Made by a program: the position numbers and the translations under genes
Assembly (NCBI RefSeq): GCF_900177745.1
Contig: NZ_FXAR01000006.1
Span: forward strand, 62,001 to 126,000
Source: Corynebacterium pollutisoli
GTDB taxonomy: Bacteria > Actinomycetota > Actinomycetes > Mycobacteriales > Mycobacteriaceae
Length of the DNA: 64,000 nucleotides
Reading direction: 5' to 3'
Notes under the pieces: model-generated
The model's database searches: none
Told to the model about the DNA's origin: nothing
The model's input: only the letters and a program-made list of their open reading frames with translations
Part shown: positions 45,811-57,796 of the stretch, piece after piece
How the letters are laid out: the number at the start of each line of letters is the position of its first letter
How positions within the stretch are numbered: the first letter of the stretch is position 1

Positions 45811-46239
45811 CTAGGATTCCTTCCAGACGACTGCGGTGGCGCCGTCGATGCTGATCACGGACACGCGCTCACCTTCGGCGAACGTGTGGGTGGGGTCGAG
45901 GGAGCGGGCGGACCAGATCGATCCGTCGAGGCGGACCTGCCCGCCGTGCCCCTCGATCGGGGCGAGCACCACCGCGGTGGAGCCGACGAGGGCCTGGGGT
46001 GAGGTGTCCAGCGTCTTCGGGGCCGCCAGGCGACGCCGCAGGAAGGGCTTGAGAAACACCAGCAGGCCGAGGGCGGAGATGGCGAAGGCCACCACCGAAC
46101 CCCACAGGGGAGCCCCGGCCAGGGACACGCCCGCGGCGGCCAGTGCGGCGCCGGCGAGCATGAGCAGGGTGAACTCGCCCACGGCCAGCTCGAGGCCGGC
46201 GAGGACGAGTGCTGCGATGAACCAGACTATTGCTCCCAC
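45811..46239 (-). CDS. NfeD-like membrane protein
   Basis: The 142-residue protein has three or four membrane helices followed by the small NfeD-type OB domain (LVGSTAVVLAPIEGHGGQVRLDGSIWSARS). It partners with the SPFH protein encoded immediately downstream. GTG at 46239 with TACGTT 7 nt upstream fits a leaderless start; an upstream TTG is less likely. Confidence 0.85.
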   Translation of the reverse strand: MGAIVWFIAALVLAGLELAVGEFTLLMLAGAALAAAGVSLAGAPLWGSVVAFAISALGLLVFLKPFLRRRLAAPKTLDTSPQALVGSTAVVLAPIEGHGGQVRLDGSIWSARSLDPTHTFAEGERVSVISIDGATAVVWKES

Positions 46240-46262
46240 GTAACCCAACGTACCAACGGCGG

Positions 46263-47111
46263 CTACATCAGGTCGGCCTTGGACAGCTCGGGCGTGGTGA
46301 CGAAATCGACGAGCCGTTCCACCGCGCCGATGAGGGTGGAGTCGAGATCACGGAAGCTGGACACCGCCGAGTAGACGCGGTTCCAGCCCTCACGCGGGTC
46401 CGACCAGCCGAGGCGGCGGCACACTCCGGTCTTCCAGTCCTCCCCGTAGGGCACGTCCGGCCAGGCGCGGATGCCCACGGCCTGCGGCTTCACCGCCGCC
46501 CAGATGTCGATGTACGGGTGGCCGGTGACCAGCACGTGCTCCCCCACCGTCTGCGTCATGCGGGTCTCCTTGGAGCTCTCGACGAGGTGGTCGGCGAGCA
46601 CGCCGACGCGCCGCCCCTTCCCGGGACCGAACTCGGCGAGGCGGGACTCCAGGTTGTCCAGGCCCTCGAGGTACTCGACGACGACGCCCTCGACGCGCAG
46701 GTCGTGGCCCCACACCTTCTCGACGATCGCCGCGTCGTGCACGCCCTCCACCCAGATGCGCGACGGGGCGGCGACCTTCGCCTCGATGTTCTCGACCCGG
46801 CGGGAGCCGGAGTTGGAACGGCGGGTGACGGGCTGCTTCGGCGGCAGATGACGGACGAGGGTGACGGGCCGGCCGTCGATGAGGAATCCGCCGGTGACCA
46901 GCTGGAACAGACGCTTGACACCGCGGCGGTCCTCGAGGCGGACGAACTCGCCGTCGTAGGTGCGTTCCCAGCCGACGACCGCACCGACATAGTCCTCGCC
47001 GCGGACTTCGACGACCAGGCCCGGCTCGGCCGGGACCTTCGGGTACTCGCGCGGACGGGAACGGGCGTGTCCGGAGAGGATGTCACCGGAGTAGGGGTCG
47101 TGGAAGCTCAT
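46263..47111 (-). CDS. DUF3097 family protein
   Basis: The 282-residue protein matches the actinobacterial DUF3097 family. The central segment IWVEGVHDAAIVEKVWG resembles the Toprim signature (Glu then Asp), with VGVLADHLVESSKE farther on. That suggests a nucleotide or nucleic-acid-related fold. AAGGTGG lies upstream of the ATG. It is divergent from the hypothetical gene at 47145 with 33 bp between. Function is unknown. Confidence 0.83.
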   Translation of the reverse strand: MSFHDPYSGDILSGHARSRPREYPKVPAEPGLVVEVRGEDYVGAVVGWERTYDGEFVRLEDRRGVKRLFQLVTGGFLIDGRPVTLVRHLPPKQPVTRRSNSGSRRVENIEAKVAAPSRIWVEGVHDAAIVEKVWGHDLRVEGVVVEYLEGLDNLESRLAEFGPGKGRRVGVLADHLVESSKETRMTQTVGEHVLVTGHPYIDIWAAVKPQAVGIRAWPDVPYGEDWKTGVCRRLGWSDPREGWNRVYSAVSSFRDLDSTLIGAVERLVDFVTTPELSKADLM

Positions 47112-47144
47112 GGCGGACCACCTTATCGGCTAGACTGCCCCGCC

Positions 47145-47858
47145 ATGGATATCCGCGCCGAGGTCTGGTCACCGCTGCAGAACACCGCCGTCTGGCTCGG
47201 CGCCTGGCTCCACGGGCTCGAGGCCACGGACAACCTCGTCGACGCGCTGGCCGATCTCGGCTCCGACGGGCTCGTCGAGGTCCTCGGCGACATCCGTCGC
47301 TCCGTGCTTCTCGACGCCCCCTCCCCCGCCGTCCGGCTCATCCTGGCCGGTCCCGGCGAGGCACCCGCCCTGCCGGCGGGTGGTGAGGCGGCGCGGGCGG
47401 CGTCGAGAAGCGGGCAGGCGCTGGTGCTCGGCGAGACGCATGTGCTCGTCCCCGACGAGGAGGGCTGCTGGGAGTGGTTCGTGGAGGAGGAACCGCTGCC
47501 GGCCCCGGCGTGGCTCAGTCCCGGCGAGGCCGATGAGCTGCTCACCCGCGCGACGAATGAGGCGGCGCGGCTGGTCACGGCCTCGGGCTACCGCACCGAC
47601 GCCCTCGAGGCGCCGCGCCTCACGGTGGGCACCCTGGCGGACTTCTACGACACTCCCGGGCTGCCCGCCGCGGTGCCCCCGCGCGCGGCGAAGCTCTTCG
47701 CCCGCGCCGACCGGGTGGCGGCGATCATCGAGACGGTGAAGACCCGGATGGGCGACCACAGCATCGACCCGCATCTGCTGGGCCTGTGGCGCCACATCCG
47801 GGCCGCGCGGATGGCCGGGGTGGCCTACGCGGTGCGGGAGTTCGGGCGGCTGACCTGA
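47145..47858 (+). CDS. Conserved hypothetical protein
   Basis: The 237-residue soluble protein opens [24 protein letters not shown] and has no membrane segment or motif I recognise. TAGACT 8 nt before the ATG at 47145 supports a leaderless start. It overlaps the 3' end of the convergent hemH gene by 34 bp. It contains two copies of the dispersed motif in opposite orientation, one spelled with the rare Arg codon AGA. Confidence 0.75.
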   Translation: MDIRAEVWSPLQNTAVWLGAWLHGLEATDNLVDALADLGSDGLVEVLGDIRRSVLLDAPSPAVRLILAGPGEAPALPAGGEAARAASRSGQALVLGETHVLVPDEEGCWEWFVEEEPLPAPAWLSPGEADELLTRATNEAARLVTASGYRTDALEAPRLTVGTLADFYDTPGLPAAVPPRAAKLFARADRVAAIIETVKTRMGDHSIDPHLLGLWRHIRAARMAGVAYAVREFGRLT

Positions 47859-48895
47859 CAGCAGCCCGGGCGGCAGGCCTCGCCGTCGACGGTGCAGCCC
47901 TGGACGGTGACCTCACCGAGGGAGGCCGGCGGGTCGTTCTCCACGAGCTCGTCGATGATGTCGACGACCATGCCCGCGAAATCCTGCTCCGGGCCGGCGG
48001 TGCGGGTTCGCTCGACGTGGACGTCGAGGTCGCGGGCGGCGTCGACAAGCTCGGTGTCGAGGTCCCAGATGACCTCCATGTGATCGGAGATGAAACCCAC
48101 CGGGCTGACGACCACCGCCCGCACGCCCTCCTCCGCCAGCGCCGTGGTGTGGTCGACGATGTCCGGCTCCAGCCACGGGGTCCGCGGGTTGCCGGAACGG
48201 GACTGCCACACGACGTCGTACTCGGCCACTCCGGCGGCCTCGGCGATGAGGCGGGAGGCCTCCGCGACCTGGCGCGAGTAGAGGTGGGAGTCCTCGGGGC
48301 CGCCGGCGGCCTCGTCGGCGGCGGTGGGCACGGAATGGGCGGTGAACAGCACGCGGGTCGCGTCACGACGCTCCGCCGGGACCTTGTCCAGGGACTCCCG
48401 CAGCGCGTCCGCCATGATCCGGACGAACGTCGGGTGATCGTAGAACTGACGCAACTTGGTGAACTCGATCGGCTCCACCCCCTTGTCCTCCAGGTGGGCG
48501 ATGATCCGGCGGATGTCCTCGTTGTACTGCAGGCACGCCGAGTACCCGCCCCAGGCCGAGGTGGCGAAGACCAGTGCCCGGCGCACCCCGTCGCGGGACA
48601 TCTGCTCGGCCGTGTCCTCCCCGAAGGGGTGCCAGTTGCGGTTACCGAAGTACACCGGCAGGTCCCGGCCGCGCTCCGCCAGCTCGGACTCCAGGTTGGC
48701 GATGATCTCCCGGTTGAGCCGGTTGAGCGGGCTCACCCCGCCGAAGTGGAAGTAGTGCTCGCCGACCTGCACGAGGCGCTCACGCGGGATGCCGCGGCCG
48801 CGGGTGACGTTCTCCAGAAAGGGGACGACCTCCTCGTCCCCTTCGGGGCCGCCGAAGGAGAGGACGAGGAGGGCGTCGAAATTCAGTTCAGTCAT
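47825..48895 (-). CDS. hemH: Ferrochelatase with C-terminal Fe-S cysteines (coproporphyrin type)
   Basis: The 356-residue enzyme inserts iron into coproporphyrin III (CpfC branch) or protoporphyrin. LFTAHSVP holds the catalytic His and [18 protein letters not shown] the Glu. The [2Fe-2S] cysteines of the actinobacterial form are visible: Cys121 internally and Cys334, 341, 345 and 346 in the tail ([15 protein letters not shown]). TAGGCT 7 nt upstream suggests a leaderless start. It overlaps the convergent gene by 34 bp. Confidence 0.93.
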   Translation of the reverse strand: MTELNFDALLVLSFGGPEGDEEVVPFLENVTRGRGIPRERLVQVGEHYFHFGGVSPLNRLNREIIANLESELAERGRDLPVYFGNRNWHPFGEDTAEQMSRDGVRRALVFATSAWGGYSACLQYNEDIRRIIAHLEDKGVEPIEFTKLRQFYDHPTFVRIMADALRESLDKVPAERRDATRVLFTAHSVPTAADEAAGGPEDSHLYSRQVAEASRLIAEAAGVAEYDVVWQSRSGNPRTPWLEPDIVDHTTALAEEGVRAVVVSPVGFISDHMEVIWDLDTELVDAARDLDVHVERTRTAGPEQDFAGMVVDIIDELVENDPPASLGEVTVQGCTVDGEACRPGCCQVSRPNSRTA

Positions 48896-48932
48896 GAGAC
48901 TGAGCCTATCAACCTTAAGGTTGAGAACAGTA

Positions 48933-50831
48933 TTAGATGAGGCGCACGGCGTGGGGGGACATGCCCGACCAGCGGACCGGGGAGATCTTCACCGTGGAAC
49001 CGGAGTTCGGGGCCTCGATCATCGTGCCGTCACCCAGGTAGATCGCCACGTGGTGGCTGCCACCCGGGCCGTAGAAGATGAGGTCGCCGCGCTGCATCTG
49101 GCTCGGATCGATCTTGGTGCCGTGGTTGTACTGGTAACCGGTGTAGTGCGGCAGGCCGATGCCGGCGCCGGCGAAGGCGTAGAGCACCAGGCCGGAGCAG
49201 TCGAAACCGATCTTGTTGAAGTCACCGAACGAGTCCGCCACACCGCCGTCACGGATGCCGCGGGTCGGGCCGTTCGCGTTGCCGCCGCCCCACGCGTAGG
49301 GCACGCCGATCTGCGACTGCGCACGGGCGATGACCGCCTCGATCTGGGCCTCACGGTCACCGATCGCCGCGACCTGCTCGGCCGCCTGCTCCGTGACGTC
49401 CTCGATGGTCTCGAGCACCGGACCGGTGGACAGCTCCTCCCCGATGACCGGCTCGGGCTCCGGTTCGACCTCGGGGATCTCGGGGACGACCGGGGTGGCC
49501 GGCTCCTCGGTCTCCTCGGTCTCCTCGACCACCTCAACCTCTGCCACCTCCGGCTCCGGCTCAGTGACCGGGCCCGGGTTCTGGACGGCCGCGATCGGGG
49601 CCGGATCGGACTCCTCGTCGGTGACCGACGGGTACGGGTTGTCCAGGGTGGTGTGGTCCGGCTGGGAGGCGGCGATGATCGCGGCGGCCGCGGCCACGGC
49701 GGCGGCGGTGGCGGCATCGCGGAAGGCCTCGGCCTCCGCCTCCCGGGCGGCCCGCTCTGCGGCCTCCTGCTCGGCGCGCTCCTGGGCTTCGCGACGCTCG
49801 GTCGCCTCCGCCTCCGCCTGACGGGCAGCCTCGCGGGCGGCCTCGGCGGCCTCCTCCGCTTCCCGACGCTCGCGCTCGTCGGCCTCAGCCTCGGCTGCGG
49901 CCTGGGCCGCTGCCTCCGCTTCAGCGGCCTCGCGGGCGGCCTGCTCAGCGGCCTCGCGGGCGGCGTCCGCCGCAGCGGACTCCTCCTCGGCGACACGCCG
50001 GGCCTCCGCAGCCTCGGCTGCATCGGCAGCGGCGGCATCCTCGGCGGCCTTGCGGGCCGCGTCGGCCTCCCGGTACTCCTGGGCGTCCTGGAGCTCGGCG
50101 TTACCGGTGGCGATCTCGTCGCGGGCGGCGTCCAGCTGGGCCTGCGCGGCGTCGCGCTCGGCAGCCAGACGGTCGCGCTCGACGGTGAGCTCCCCGATCC
50201 GGGAGTTGTTCGTCTCGATGGCGGCGCGCGCCTCGGCCTCGCGGCCCAGGGCGCGGGCCTCGCGCGCCTCGGCGACGTTGCGCAGGTGGCGCAGTTCGGA
50301 CTCGCGGTTGGCCTGCTCCGTGCGGAGCTGGTCGAGCTCCTCGATCGCGGCGCGCTGCTTCTCGGCGTTGGTGCGCAGGTAGGTCTGGCGGTCGAGGGAG
50401 TCGTTGGAGGCCTCCTCACCGGCCAGCGTGGCGACGGCGGTCGGCGTGGCGGTGCGGCGGTAGGCGGCGCGGGAGATCTCGTCGAGGCGGGCCTGGGCCT
50501 CCTCAATCTTCTCCTGGGTCTCGTCGAGCTGGGCGCGGGCGATGATGACCGCCTGGCGGGCCTGCTCGGCGGTGGCCTGGGCGTCGTGCAGGTCGACGAG
50601 CGCCTTGTTGACCTCCTCGTGGAGGCCACCGATCTCCAGGGCGAGACGGTCCATCTCGGCCTGGGTGCGGGTGACGTCGTTGACCAGGCCGGCGGCCGCG
50701 GACTCGGTCGTGGGGTTCGCCTCGGGGGTCGCCGAGACGACGGCCGGGGTGACGGCCGTCAGCGTTGCCGCGCACAGCGCGGTGGCGATCACCGTGCGCA
50801 GACGTGCGCGGGTCAGGGTGGTCGGGGCCAC
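48933..50831 (-). CDS. RipA-like NlpC/P60 peptidoglycan hydrolase
   Basis: The 632-residue secreted protein has a signal peptide (about residues 1-38), a long Ala/Glu-rich coiled coil (about 50-370), a Pro/Glu-rich linker and a C-terminal NlpC/P60 domain. Catalytic residues are Cys545 (FDCSGLV) and His593/594 ([12 protein letters not shown]), with an acid or polar residue near 606. It cleaves within the peptide stem between D-Glu and diaminopimelate and separates daughter cells. GAGGAGAA precedes the GTG. Synteny with Rv1476-ripA-acn supports the RipA label. A GlxR-like site lies 351 nt upstream. Confidence 0.92.
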   Translation of the reverse strand: MAPTTLTRARLRTVIATALCAATLTAVTPAVVSATPEANPTTESAAAGLVNDVTRTQAEMDRLALEIGGLHEEVNKALVDLHDAQATAEQARQAVIIARAQLDETQEKIEEAQARLDEISRAAYRRTATPTAVATLAGEEASNDSLDRQTYLRTNAEKQRAAIEELDQLRTEQANRESELRHLRNVAEAREARALGREAEARAAIETNNSRIGELTVERDRLAAERDAAQAQLDAARDEIATGNAELQDAQEYREADAARKAAEDAAAADAAEAAEARRVAEEESAAADAAREAAEQAAREAAEAEAAAQAAAEAEADERERREAEEAAEAAREAARQAEAEATERREAQERAEQEAAERAAREAEAEAFRDAATAAAVAAAAAIIAASQPDHTTLDNPYPSVTDEESDPAPIAAVQNPGPVTEPEPEVAEVEVVEETEETEEPATPVVPEIPEVEPEPEPVIGEELSTGPVLETIEDVTEQAAEQVAAIGDREAQIEAVIARAQSQIGVPYAWGGGNANGPTRGIRDGGVADSFGDFNKIGFDCSGLVLYAFAGAGIGLPHYTGYQYNHGTKIDPSQMQRGDLIFYGPGGSHHVAIYLGDGTMIEAPNSGSTVKISPVRWSGMSPHAVRLI

Positions 50832-51278
50832 GTGTTCTCCTCACGTACCCGCGACATCAAGTTGGCAGCCTTGACGAGGCGGGTGCCGAATCGATGGATC
50901 ATCGGTGTGGGCACACGGGTATCCAGACCCCTCGTCATTGTGCGGTGACCCTTCGCGCCTGGCGTGCTTCCCCACATGCCCGTGCGATGACGATGACGAT
51001 CCTTCTGATCGTGACACCTGCTCCTGCCGGAGGTTTCCGTCGACCCGTGAGCCGATAAGGGCACCATAGAACACGGGCGACCCTCGTGACCCATCGTTTA
51101 CCAAACTTCACACGAGTAAAGCCTGACCACATGACTCACTCGGCACCAGTGACCTGCAGAATGACGAAACGGTAACAACAGTGTGATCTTGGTCACTAAA
51201 TGCGCACGGCGGGCCAATGCAGCCCCATCGCTCCATAACGATGAGGCTACAGTTTCGCTACCAAAAGTTACCTGGAGA
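50832..51278. other. 447-bp leader/intergenic region upstream of the ripA-like gene
   Basis: No convincing ORF occurs here; the frames seen on the minus strand are short and atypical. The region contains a GlxR-like site (51182-51197) and a GTAACA element (51172-51177) of the type seen in MtrA sites. If transcription starts near 51150, the leader would be roughly 300 nt. Local repeats of GTCACGA and CACGGGT give several possible stems. I looked for the conserved parts of the c-di-AMP (ydaO) riboswitch, often found before such hydrolases, and did not find a convincing match. Confidence 0.55.
51182..51197. promoter_or_regulatory. GlxR-like CRP-type binding site
   Basis: TGTGA-TCTTGG-TCACT matches the GlxR/CRP consensus TGTGA-N6-TCACA at nine of ten arm positions. 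It lies upstream of the ripA-like gene. GlxR is the cAMP-responsive regulator of C. glutamicum and controls cell-wall hydrolase genes there. Function here is inferred. Confidence 0.65.
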
Positions 51279-51776
51279 TCAAGCCCTCAGGCTGGATCGT
51301 CCGCGGACGGCCCAGGCCGTCGCCCCGCCGACCGCGGCGAGTGTCACGGCGATGAGCACCAGGGCCAGCGGCCAGTTCACCGACCAACCGTTGACGTCGT
51401 CGATGAACCCGAACACTCCCCCGACGATGTCCGGGTTCCCCAGGAACGGGTACTGCGCCGCCTCGATCGCGCCCCGCGAGTGGACGTCACTGACGACCGC
51501 CCCCGACTCCGGCGCCCGCACGATGACCGTGTCCACGTCGGCCCCGAGGAGGAGATCCTGCGCCACGTCCCGCAGATCGGGCGTGTGCGGAGGTGTGTGC
51601 TCTAAAACGACGACGCCCAGCGAGCCGAAGCCGGACTGCTCGGCGTGGGAGACGGCGTCGAGAAGCCCGGGTTCGAGGGAACTGACCTGCTCGACGGGCA
51701 TGAAGGAGCCGAAGGCGACGGAGTCCTCCGCGAGCTGGCGGGAGAGGTCGTCGATGTCGACGCCGTCAGGAATCAT
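51279..51776 (-). CDS. Rv1476-like membrane protein
   Basis: The 165-residue protein has a soluble N-terminal domain of about 135 residues and one C-terminal membrane helix (WPLALVLIAVTLAAVGGATAWAV). The position between acn and a ripA-like gene is that of Rv1476 in mycobacteria. The domain contains the strand pairs typical of a small alpha/beta fold (FGSLGVVVLEHTP, VDTVIVRAPESG). No enzymatic motif is visible. It is divergent from acn and precedes the ripA-like gene on the same strand. Confidence 0.8.
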   Translation of the reverse strand: MIPDGVDIDDLSRQLAEDSVAFGSFMPVEQVSSLEPGLLDAVSHAEQSGFGSLGVVVLEHTPPHTPDLRDVAQDLLLGADVDTVIVRAPESGAVVSDVHSRGAIEAAQYPFLGNPDIVGGVFGFIDDVNGWSVNWPLALVLIAVTLAAVGGATAWAVRGRSSLRA

Positions 51777-51889
51777 GGGGGTCGGCCTCCGGGATTGGGG
51801 ATCTGCAAACTCGCGGACACCGTCATTTCTAACGTGTGCGGGTGTGGCGGGGGTGGCGACGCGCCGCCCGGCCAGCCGAAAGCCACAAA

Positions 51890-51912
51890 CATAACGCTCG
51901 TACTGTTAGAAT
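51890..51912 (+). promoter_or_regulatory. acn promoter with AcnR operator
   Basis: CATAACGCTCGTACTG (51890-51905) matches the published AcnR consensus CAGNACnnncGTACTG except for one base in the left arm. It abuts the -10 TAGAAT (51907-51912), so repressor binding would block polymerase. Predicted transcription start near 51919 gives a leader of about 118 nt, close to that in C. glutamicum. Confidence 0.75.
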
Positions 51913-52036
51913 TGGCGGCGGTCGTTGGTACGAATCCCTAGACTCGGAGGAGTACCACCGCGTTCTGCCGGTACACGCCTGCCTTGACCGGGGTAGACGG
52001 GTGCAGGTAACGAACATCCAGTTCAATGAAGAGGAA

Positions 52037-54826
<2,790 letters not shown>

Positions 54827-54858
54827 GCGAGTCATCTCCCGCAGTGTGAACTGCCTCT

Positions 54859-54924
54859 GAGAGGGGGCTGCATCCCCGGCTAAGGCATCACGCCACCGGG
54901 GAGGGCAGCCCCCTCTCCCCTTTT
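54859..54924 (+). terminator. Terminator between acn and acnR
   Basis: A perfect 13-bp stem (54859-54871 with 54905-54917) encloses CCCCGG/CCGGGG and is followed by CCCTTTTCTC. It should end most acn transcripts, with some readthrough to acnR. Confidence 0.85.
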
Positions 54925-54951
54925 CTCATCACCGTCATCCAGGAGTCCCCC

Positions 54952-55518
54952 ATGCCCGTGGTCAGCGACAGTGAGCTCACGCGTCGACAGACCGAGATCC
55001 TCGAGGGAGCCCGGCGTTGCTTCGCCGAGTTCGGCTACGAGGGTGCCACCGTGCGCCGCCTCGAGGAGGCCACGGGCAAGTCGCGGGGCGCCATCTTCCA
55101 CCACTTCGGGGACAAGGAACGGCTCTTCCTCGCCCTGGCCCGCGAGGACGCGGCCCGCCAGGCGGAACTCGTCGCCGAGGAGGGCCTCGTCGAGGTGATG
55201 CGCGACATCCTGCACCACCCGGAGCGCCACGACTGGCTGGCGACCCGCCTGGAGATCACCAAGATGCTGCGTACCGACGCCGCGTTCCGCGCCCGCTGGC
55301 ACGCCCATCAGGAGGTGCTTGACGACGCCGTCCGCGACCGCCTCGCCCGCCTCGGTGCCGACGGCCGTATGCGGACCGACGTCACCCCGGACGTCCTGCA
55401 CACCTACCTGGAGACGGTCCTCGACGGGCTCATCACCCGCCTGGCCTCCGGAGGGTCCACCGAAGGGCTCGATCAGGTCCTCGACCTGGTCGAGGGATCC
55501 GTGCGTCGCGCCGTATAA
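54952..55518 (+). CDS. acnR: TetR-family repressor AcnR
   Basis: The 188-residue protein has the TetR HTH (YEGATVRRLEEATGKSRGAIFHHFGDKERLFLAL) closely matching C. glutamicum AcnR, with a helical ligand domain behind it. AcnR represses acn and in C. glutamicum binds citrate. The consensus operator is present at the acn promoter, closing a local feedback loop. It begins at ATG 54952 behind the terminator. Confidence 0.95.
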   Translation: MPVVSDSELTRRQTEILEGARRCFAEFGYEGATVRRLEEATGKSRGAIFHHFGDKERLFLALAREDAARQAELVAEEGLVEVMRDILHHPERHDWLATRLEITKMLRTDAAFRARWHAHQEVLDDAVRDRLARLGADGRMRTDVTPDVLHTYLETVLDGLITRLASGGSTEGLDQVLDLVEGSVRRAV

Positions 55519-55529
55519 GCTGTCTACCC

Positions 55530-56264
55530 ATGCCCCAGATCCTTCTCGTCTCCCTGCGCTCCGGTGAGCTGGCAGAGCAGATCGCCGCCGCCGAGGAACG
55601 CGACTTCCTGCAGGCCACCCGGTTGGATCCGGCCGATCTCACGCACGTCAACATCGCCTCCACCGCGGACAGCGCCGGCGATCTCACCGCCTATGACGGC
55701 ATCCTCGTGGGCGGCTGCTCCCTCAACATCACCGACGAGACGTGGGACGAGTGGCAGCACCACGTCCACGCCGAACTGACCCGGATCTGTGACTCCGGCG
55801 TCCCTGTCTTCCTCGTCTGCTACGGCACGAGCTGGCTGGTCCACGAGCACGGCGGGACCATCGGCCACTCCCACGCGGAGTCCTCCGGCGAGACGGTCGT
55901 CGAACTGACGCCCGCCGGGCAGGCCGATCCGCTGTGTGACGGACTGCCGGATTCCTTCACCTCGCTGACGGGCCACACGGAGAACGTCGAGAAGCTCGGT
56001 GACGGGCTGACCGTGCTCGCCACGGGCCCGACGTGCCCCGTGCAGTTCGTCCGCCGCGGCGACCGGGTGTGGGCCACCCAGTTCCACGCCGACATGGACG
56101 CCGTCGCCATGCGCTCACGCATGGACTTCTATTACGACTACGGCTACTTCTCCCCCGAGGACTACGAGACGATCCTCGCGGCGCTGCCGGCCATCGACAC
56201 GACCTGGTCGAACAAGCTCCTGGAGAACTTCGTCGACCACTGCAAGCGCCACGACACGCCCTGA
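55530..56264 (+). CDS. Class I glutamine amidotransferase-like protein (HxD variant)
   Basis: The 244-residue protein has the nucleophile elbow FLVCYGTSWL (Cys97) and the His in TQFHADMD (His186). The usual Glu two residues later is Asp188, so the triad is altered. TAAGCT 8 nt upstream of the ATG gives a leaderless start. It is related to the protein encoded at 62155. Standalone GATases of this group resemble the GMP synthase amidotransferase domain; the substrate is unknown. Confidence 0.83.
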   Translation: MPQILLVSLRSGELAEQIAAAEERDFLQATRLDPADLTHVNIASTADSAGDLTAYDGILVGGCSLNITDETWDEWQHHVHAELTRICDSGVPVFLVCYGTSWLVHEHGGTIGHSHAESSGETVVELTPAGQADPLCDGLPDSFTSLTGHTENVEKLGDGLTVLATGPTCPVQFVRRGDRVWATQFHADMDAVAMRSRMDFYYDYGYFSPEDYETILAALPAIDTTWSNKLLENFVDHCKRHDTP

Positions 56265-56265
56265 C

Positions 56266-56976
56266 CTACAGGCGGCTGATCGCCGTCTCCCCCGCGTTGC
56301 CCCCACCCGGGGCGTCGATGAACGGCAGGATCCGGGACTGCGGCAGCTCCTCGCGGCCGGCCATCTCGACGAGCACCATCGCCACCAGCTCGCGGGACGT
56401 GGTCACCGTGTCGTCGCTGGGGCGGGCATTGTCGACGACCGCAAGGCCACCCGCCGGCTCCAGCGTCAGCCGGGCCGGGGCGAGGATGAGGTAGTCGAGC
56501 TCCGAGTCCAGCAGATGCCGGTCGACGGCCTCCTTGGAGTCGGCGTAGGGGTAGAACGCGTCCTCGGGGTCGACCCCGTGGTCGAGGGAGCCGAGGTAGG
56601 AGACCATGAGCAGGCGCGGCGGCGTGACACCGGTCGCCTGCAGCTGCTCGAGGCCGGCGATGCACGCCAGGGCGCCGTCCCGGTCGATGGCGTAGGTCGC
56701 GGAGGCCCCGTCCTTGCCGGCGTTACCCGCGGCCCAGATCGCCACGTCATACCCCTCGAGCTGGTGCGCCCAGTCATCGGCGCTGAGCGCCGTGAGATCC
56801 CGGATGAAGGGGGTCGAGCCGAGCGCCTCGATGTCGGGGGCCTGATCGGGATTGCGGATCAGGGAGGTCACATCCATCCCCGCTCGGATGAGACGAGAGG
56901 TGGTGAGTTGGGCGACCTTGCCGTGGCCGCCGATGATGAGAACCTTCTTCGGACTGGAGTTGTGTGCGTCGCTCAT
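56266..56976 (-). CDS. NAD(P)-binding SDR-like protein
   Basis: The 236-residue Rossmann protein has VLIIGGHGKVAQLTTSRLI near residue 12 (a GGxGxxA variant) and extended-SDR-like strands, but no clear YxxxK (FYPYADSKEAVDRH has Tyr and Lys in a YADSK arrangement). Such atypical SDRs bind NAD(P)H and may act as sugar epimerases or redox sensors. GGTGG precedes the ATG at 56976. It ends 1 nt beyond the convergent GATase gene stop. Confidence 0.8.
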   Translation of the reverse strand: MSDAHNSSPKKVLIIGGHGKVAQLTTSRLIRAGMDVTSLIRNPDQAPDIEALGSTPFIRDLTALSADDWAHQLEGYDVAIWAAGNAGKDGASATYAIDRDGALACIAGLEQLQATGVTPPRLLMVSYLGSLDHGVDPEDAFYPYADSKEAVDRHLLDSELDYLILAPARLTLEPAGGLAVVDNARPSDDTVTTSRELVAMVLVEMAGREELPQSRILPFIDAPGGGNAGETAISRL

Positions 56977-56986
56977 GGCCACCACC

Positions 56987-57502
56987 CTACGGAAAGTTTC
57001 CGGGGCGCATGCCGGCCACGTAGCGACGGTTGGCCCACCGCTGCATCGCCCGGGCCACGGGCCCGAGCAGTTTTGCCAGCCACCAGGCGTGCCGGGAGAA
57101 CGCGATCACCCGCCCGGTGACCGTGCCGTCCGGTGCCAGCGAGATGATGAACGCCTCCTCCCCCGACTCCACGTGCGCCGGCAGCGTGCCGTAGACCATG
57201 ACCGTGCGCGTGGGGGTCTGTTCCTCCCGGATGATGAGGCAGGAGGACGTCGTCGGGCCGAAATGGAGGCGGACCAGGTTGCCCCGGCGTCGCGCCCGCA
57301 CCTTGGCGTGGGCGTGCACCTGCCACGTGTGCAGCCGCTCCGCGGCGGCCCGGTACACGTCCTCACCGTGGCCGAGGACGGCCGAGTGGTCGGTGATCTT
57401 CCACCGGCGCAGGCCGAGCTCCTCGGGGGTGCGGCCCTTCGCCAGTTTCAGCGTGGCCAACTGCAGGTACGCGGGGTACGAGAGGTGACCCCTGGAGATC
57501 AT
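56987..57502 (-). CDS. DUF1990 family protein
   Basis: The 171-residue protein resembles PF09348, a family of small soluble alpha/beta proteins seen in plants and actinobacteria. It has the core GHGEDVYRAAAERLHTWQVH, HFGPTTSSCLIIREEQ and YGTLPAHVESGEEAFI. Its ATG overlaps the stop of the upstream gene by 4 nt. The role is unknown. Confidence 0.8.
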   Translation of the reverse strand: MISRGHLSYPAYLQLATLKLAKGRTPEELGLRRWKITDHSAVLGHGEDVYRAAAERLHTWQVHAHAKVRARRRGNLVRLHFGPTTSSCLIIREEQTPTRTVMVYGTLPAHVESGEEAFIISLAPDGTVTGRVIAFSRHAWWLAKLLGPVARAMQRWANRRYVAGMRPGNFP

Positions 57503-57738
57503 TTCCGGCCGACAGCCCAGTACGCGGCGGGGCCGATGCCGTTGATGAACTGCGCCAGGGCCCAGGCCCACTTGGGGCCGCGGACCTTGTCGGCCGGGCG
57601 GCGGTAGAGGTCGACCCACGCGCCGATCTTCGCGGCCAGCTCGGCGGCGACACCGGCGAGGAGGCTGACGCGGGCGGGCGTGGACAGGTCGTTGAATTCC
57701 GTGCGGAGCTGGGACAGGGACGGGTTTCGGCTGCTCAT
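57499..57738 (-). CDS. Small protein with a hydrophobic C-terminus
   Basis: The 79-residue protein has a charged N-terminus and the segment WAWALAQFINGIGPAAYWAVGRK, which resembles the helix pair of PLDc_N-type small membrane proteins. It is translationally coupled to the DUF1990 gene. No function can be assigned. Confidence 0.7.
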   Translation of the reverse strand: MSSRNPSLSQLRTEFNDLSTPARVSLLAGVAAELAAKIGAWVDLYRRPADKVRGPKWAWALAQFINGIGPAAYWAVGRK

Positions 57739-57796
57739 GCCACCAGCTTAGCGCCGCGCCCGCGCCGATACGGCCGTCCGGCGTTACGATGGCCAG

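Noticed and set aside
50935..51132. Short minus-strand ORFs in the ripA leader
   Set aside because: They have no ribosome binding site, unusual codons and no resemblance to proteins; the region is better read as leader.
50832..51200. c-di-AMP (ydaO) riboswitch before the ripA-like gene
   Set aside because: The expected conserved segments were not found in the minus-strand sequence. A covariance search is needed; at present only a long leader can be supported.
51901..51980. GAGTAC-CACCGC-GTTCTG near 51949 as a second AcnR operator
   Set aside because: Its half sites resemble AcnR arms, but they are spaced by six rather than four bases; the site at 51890 fits much better.
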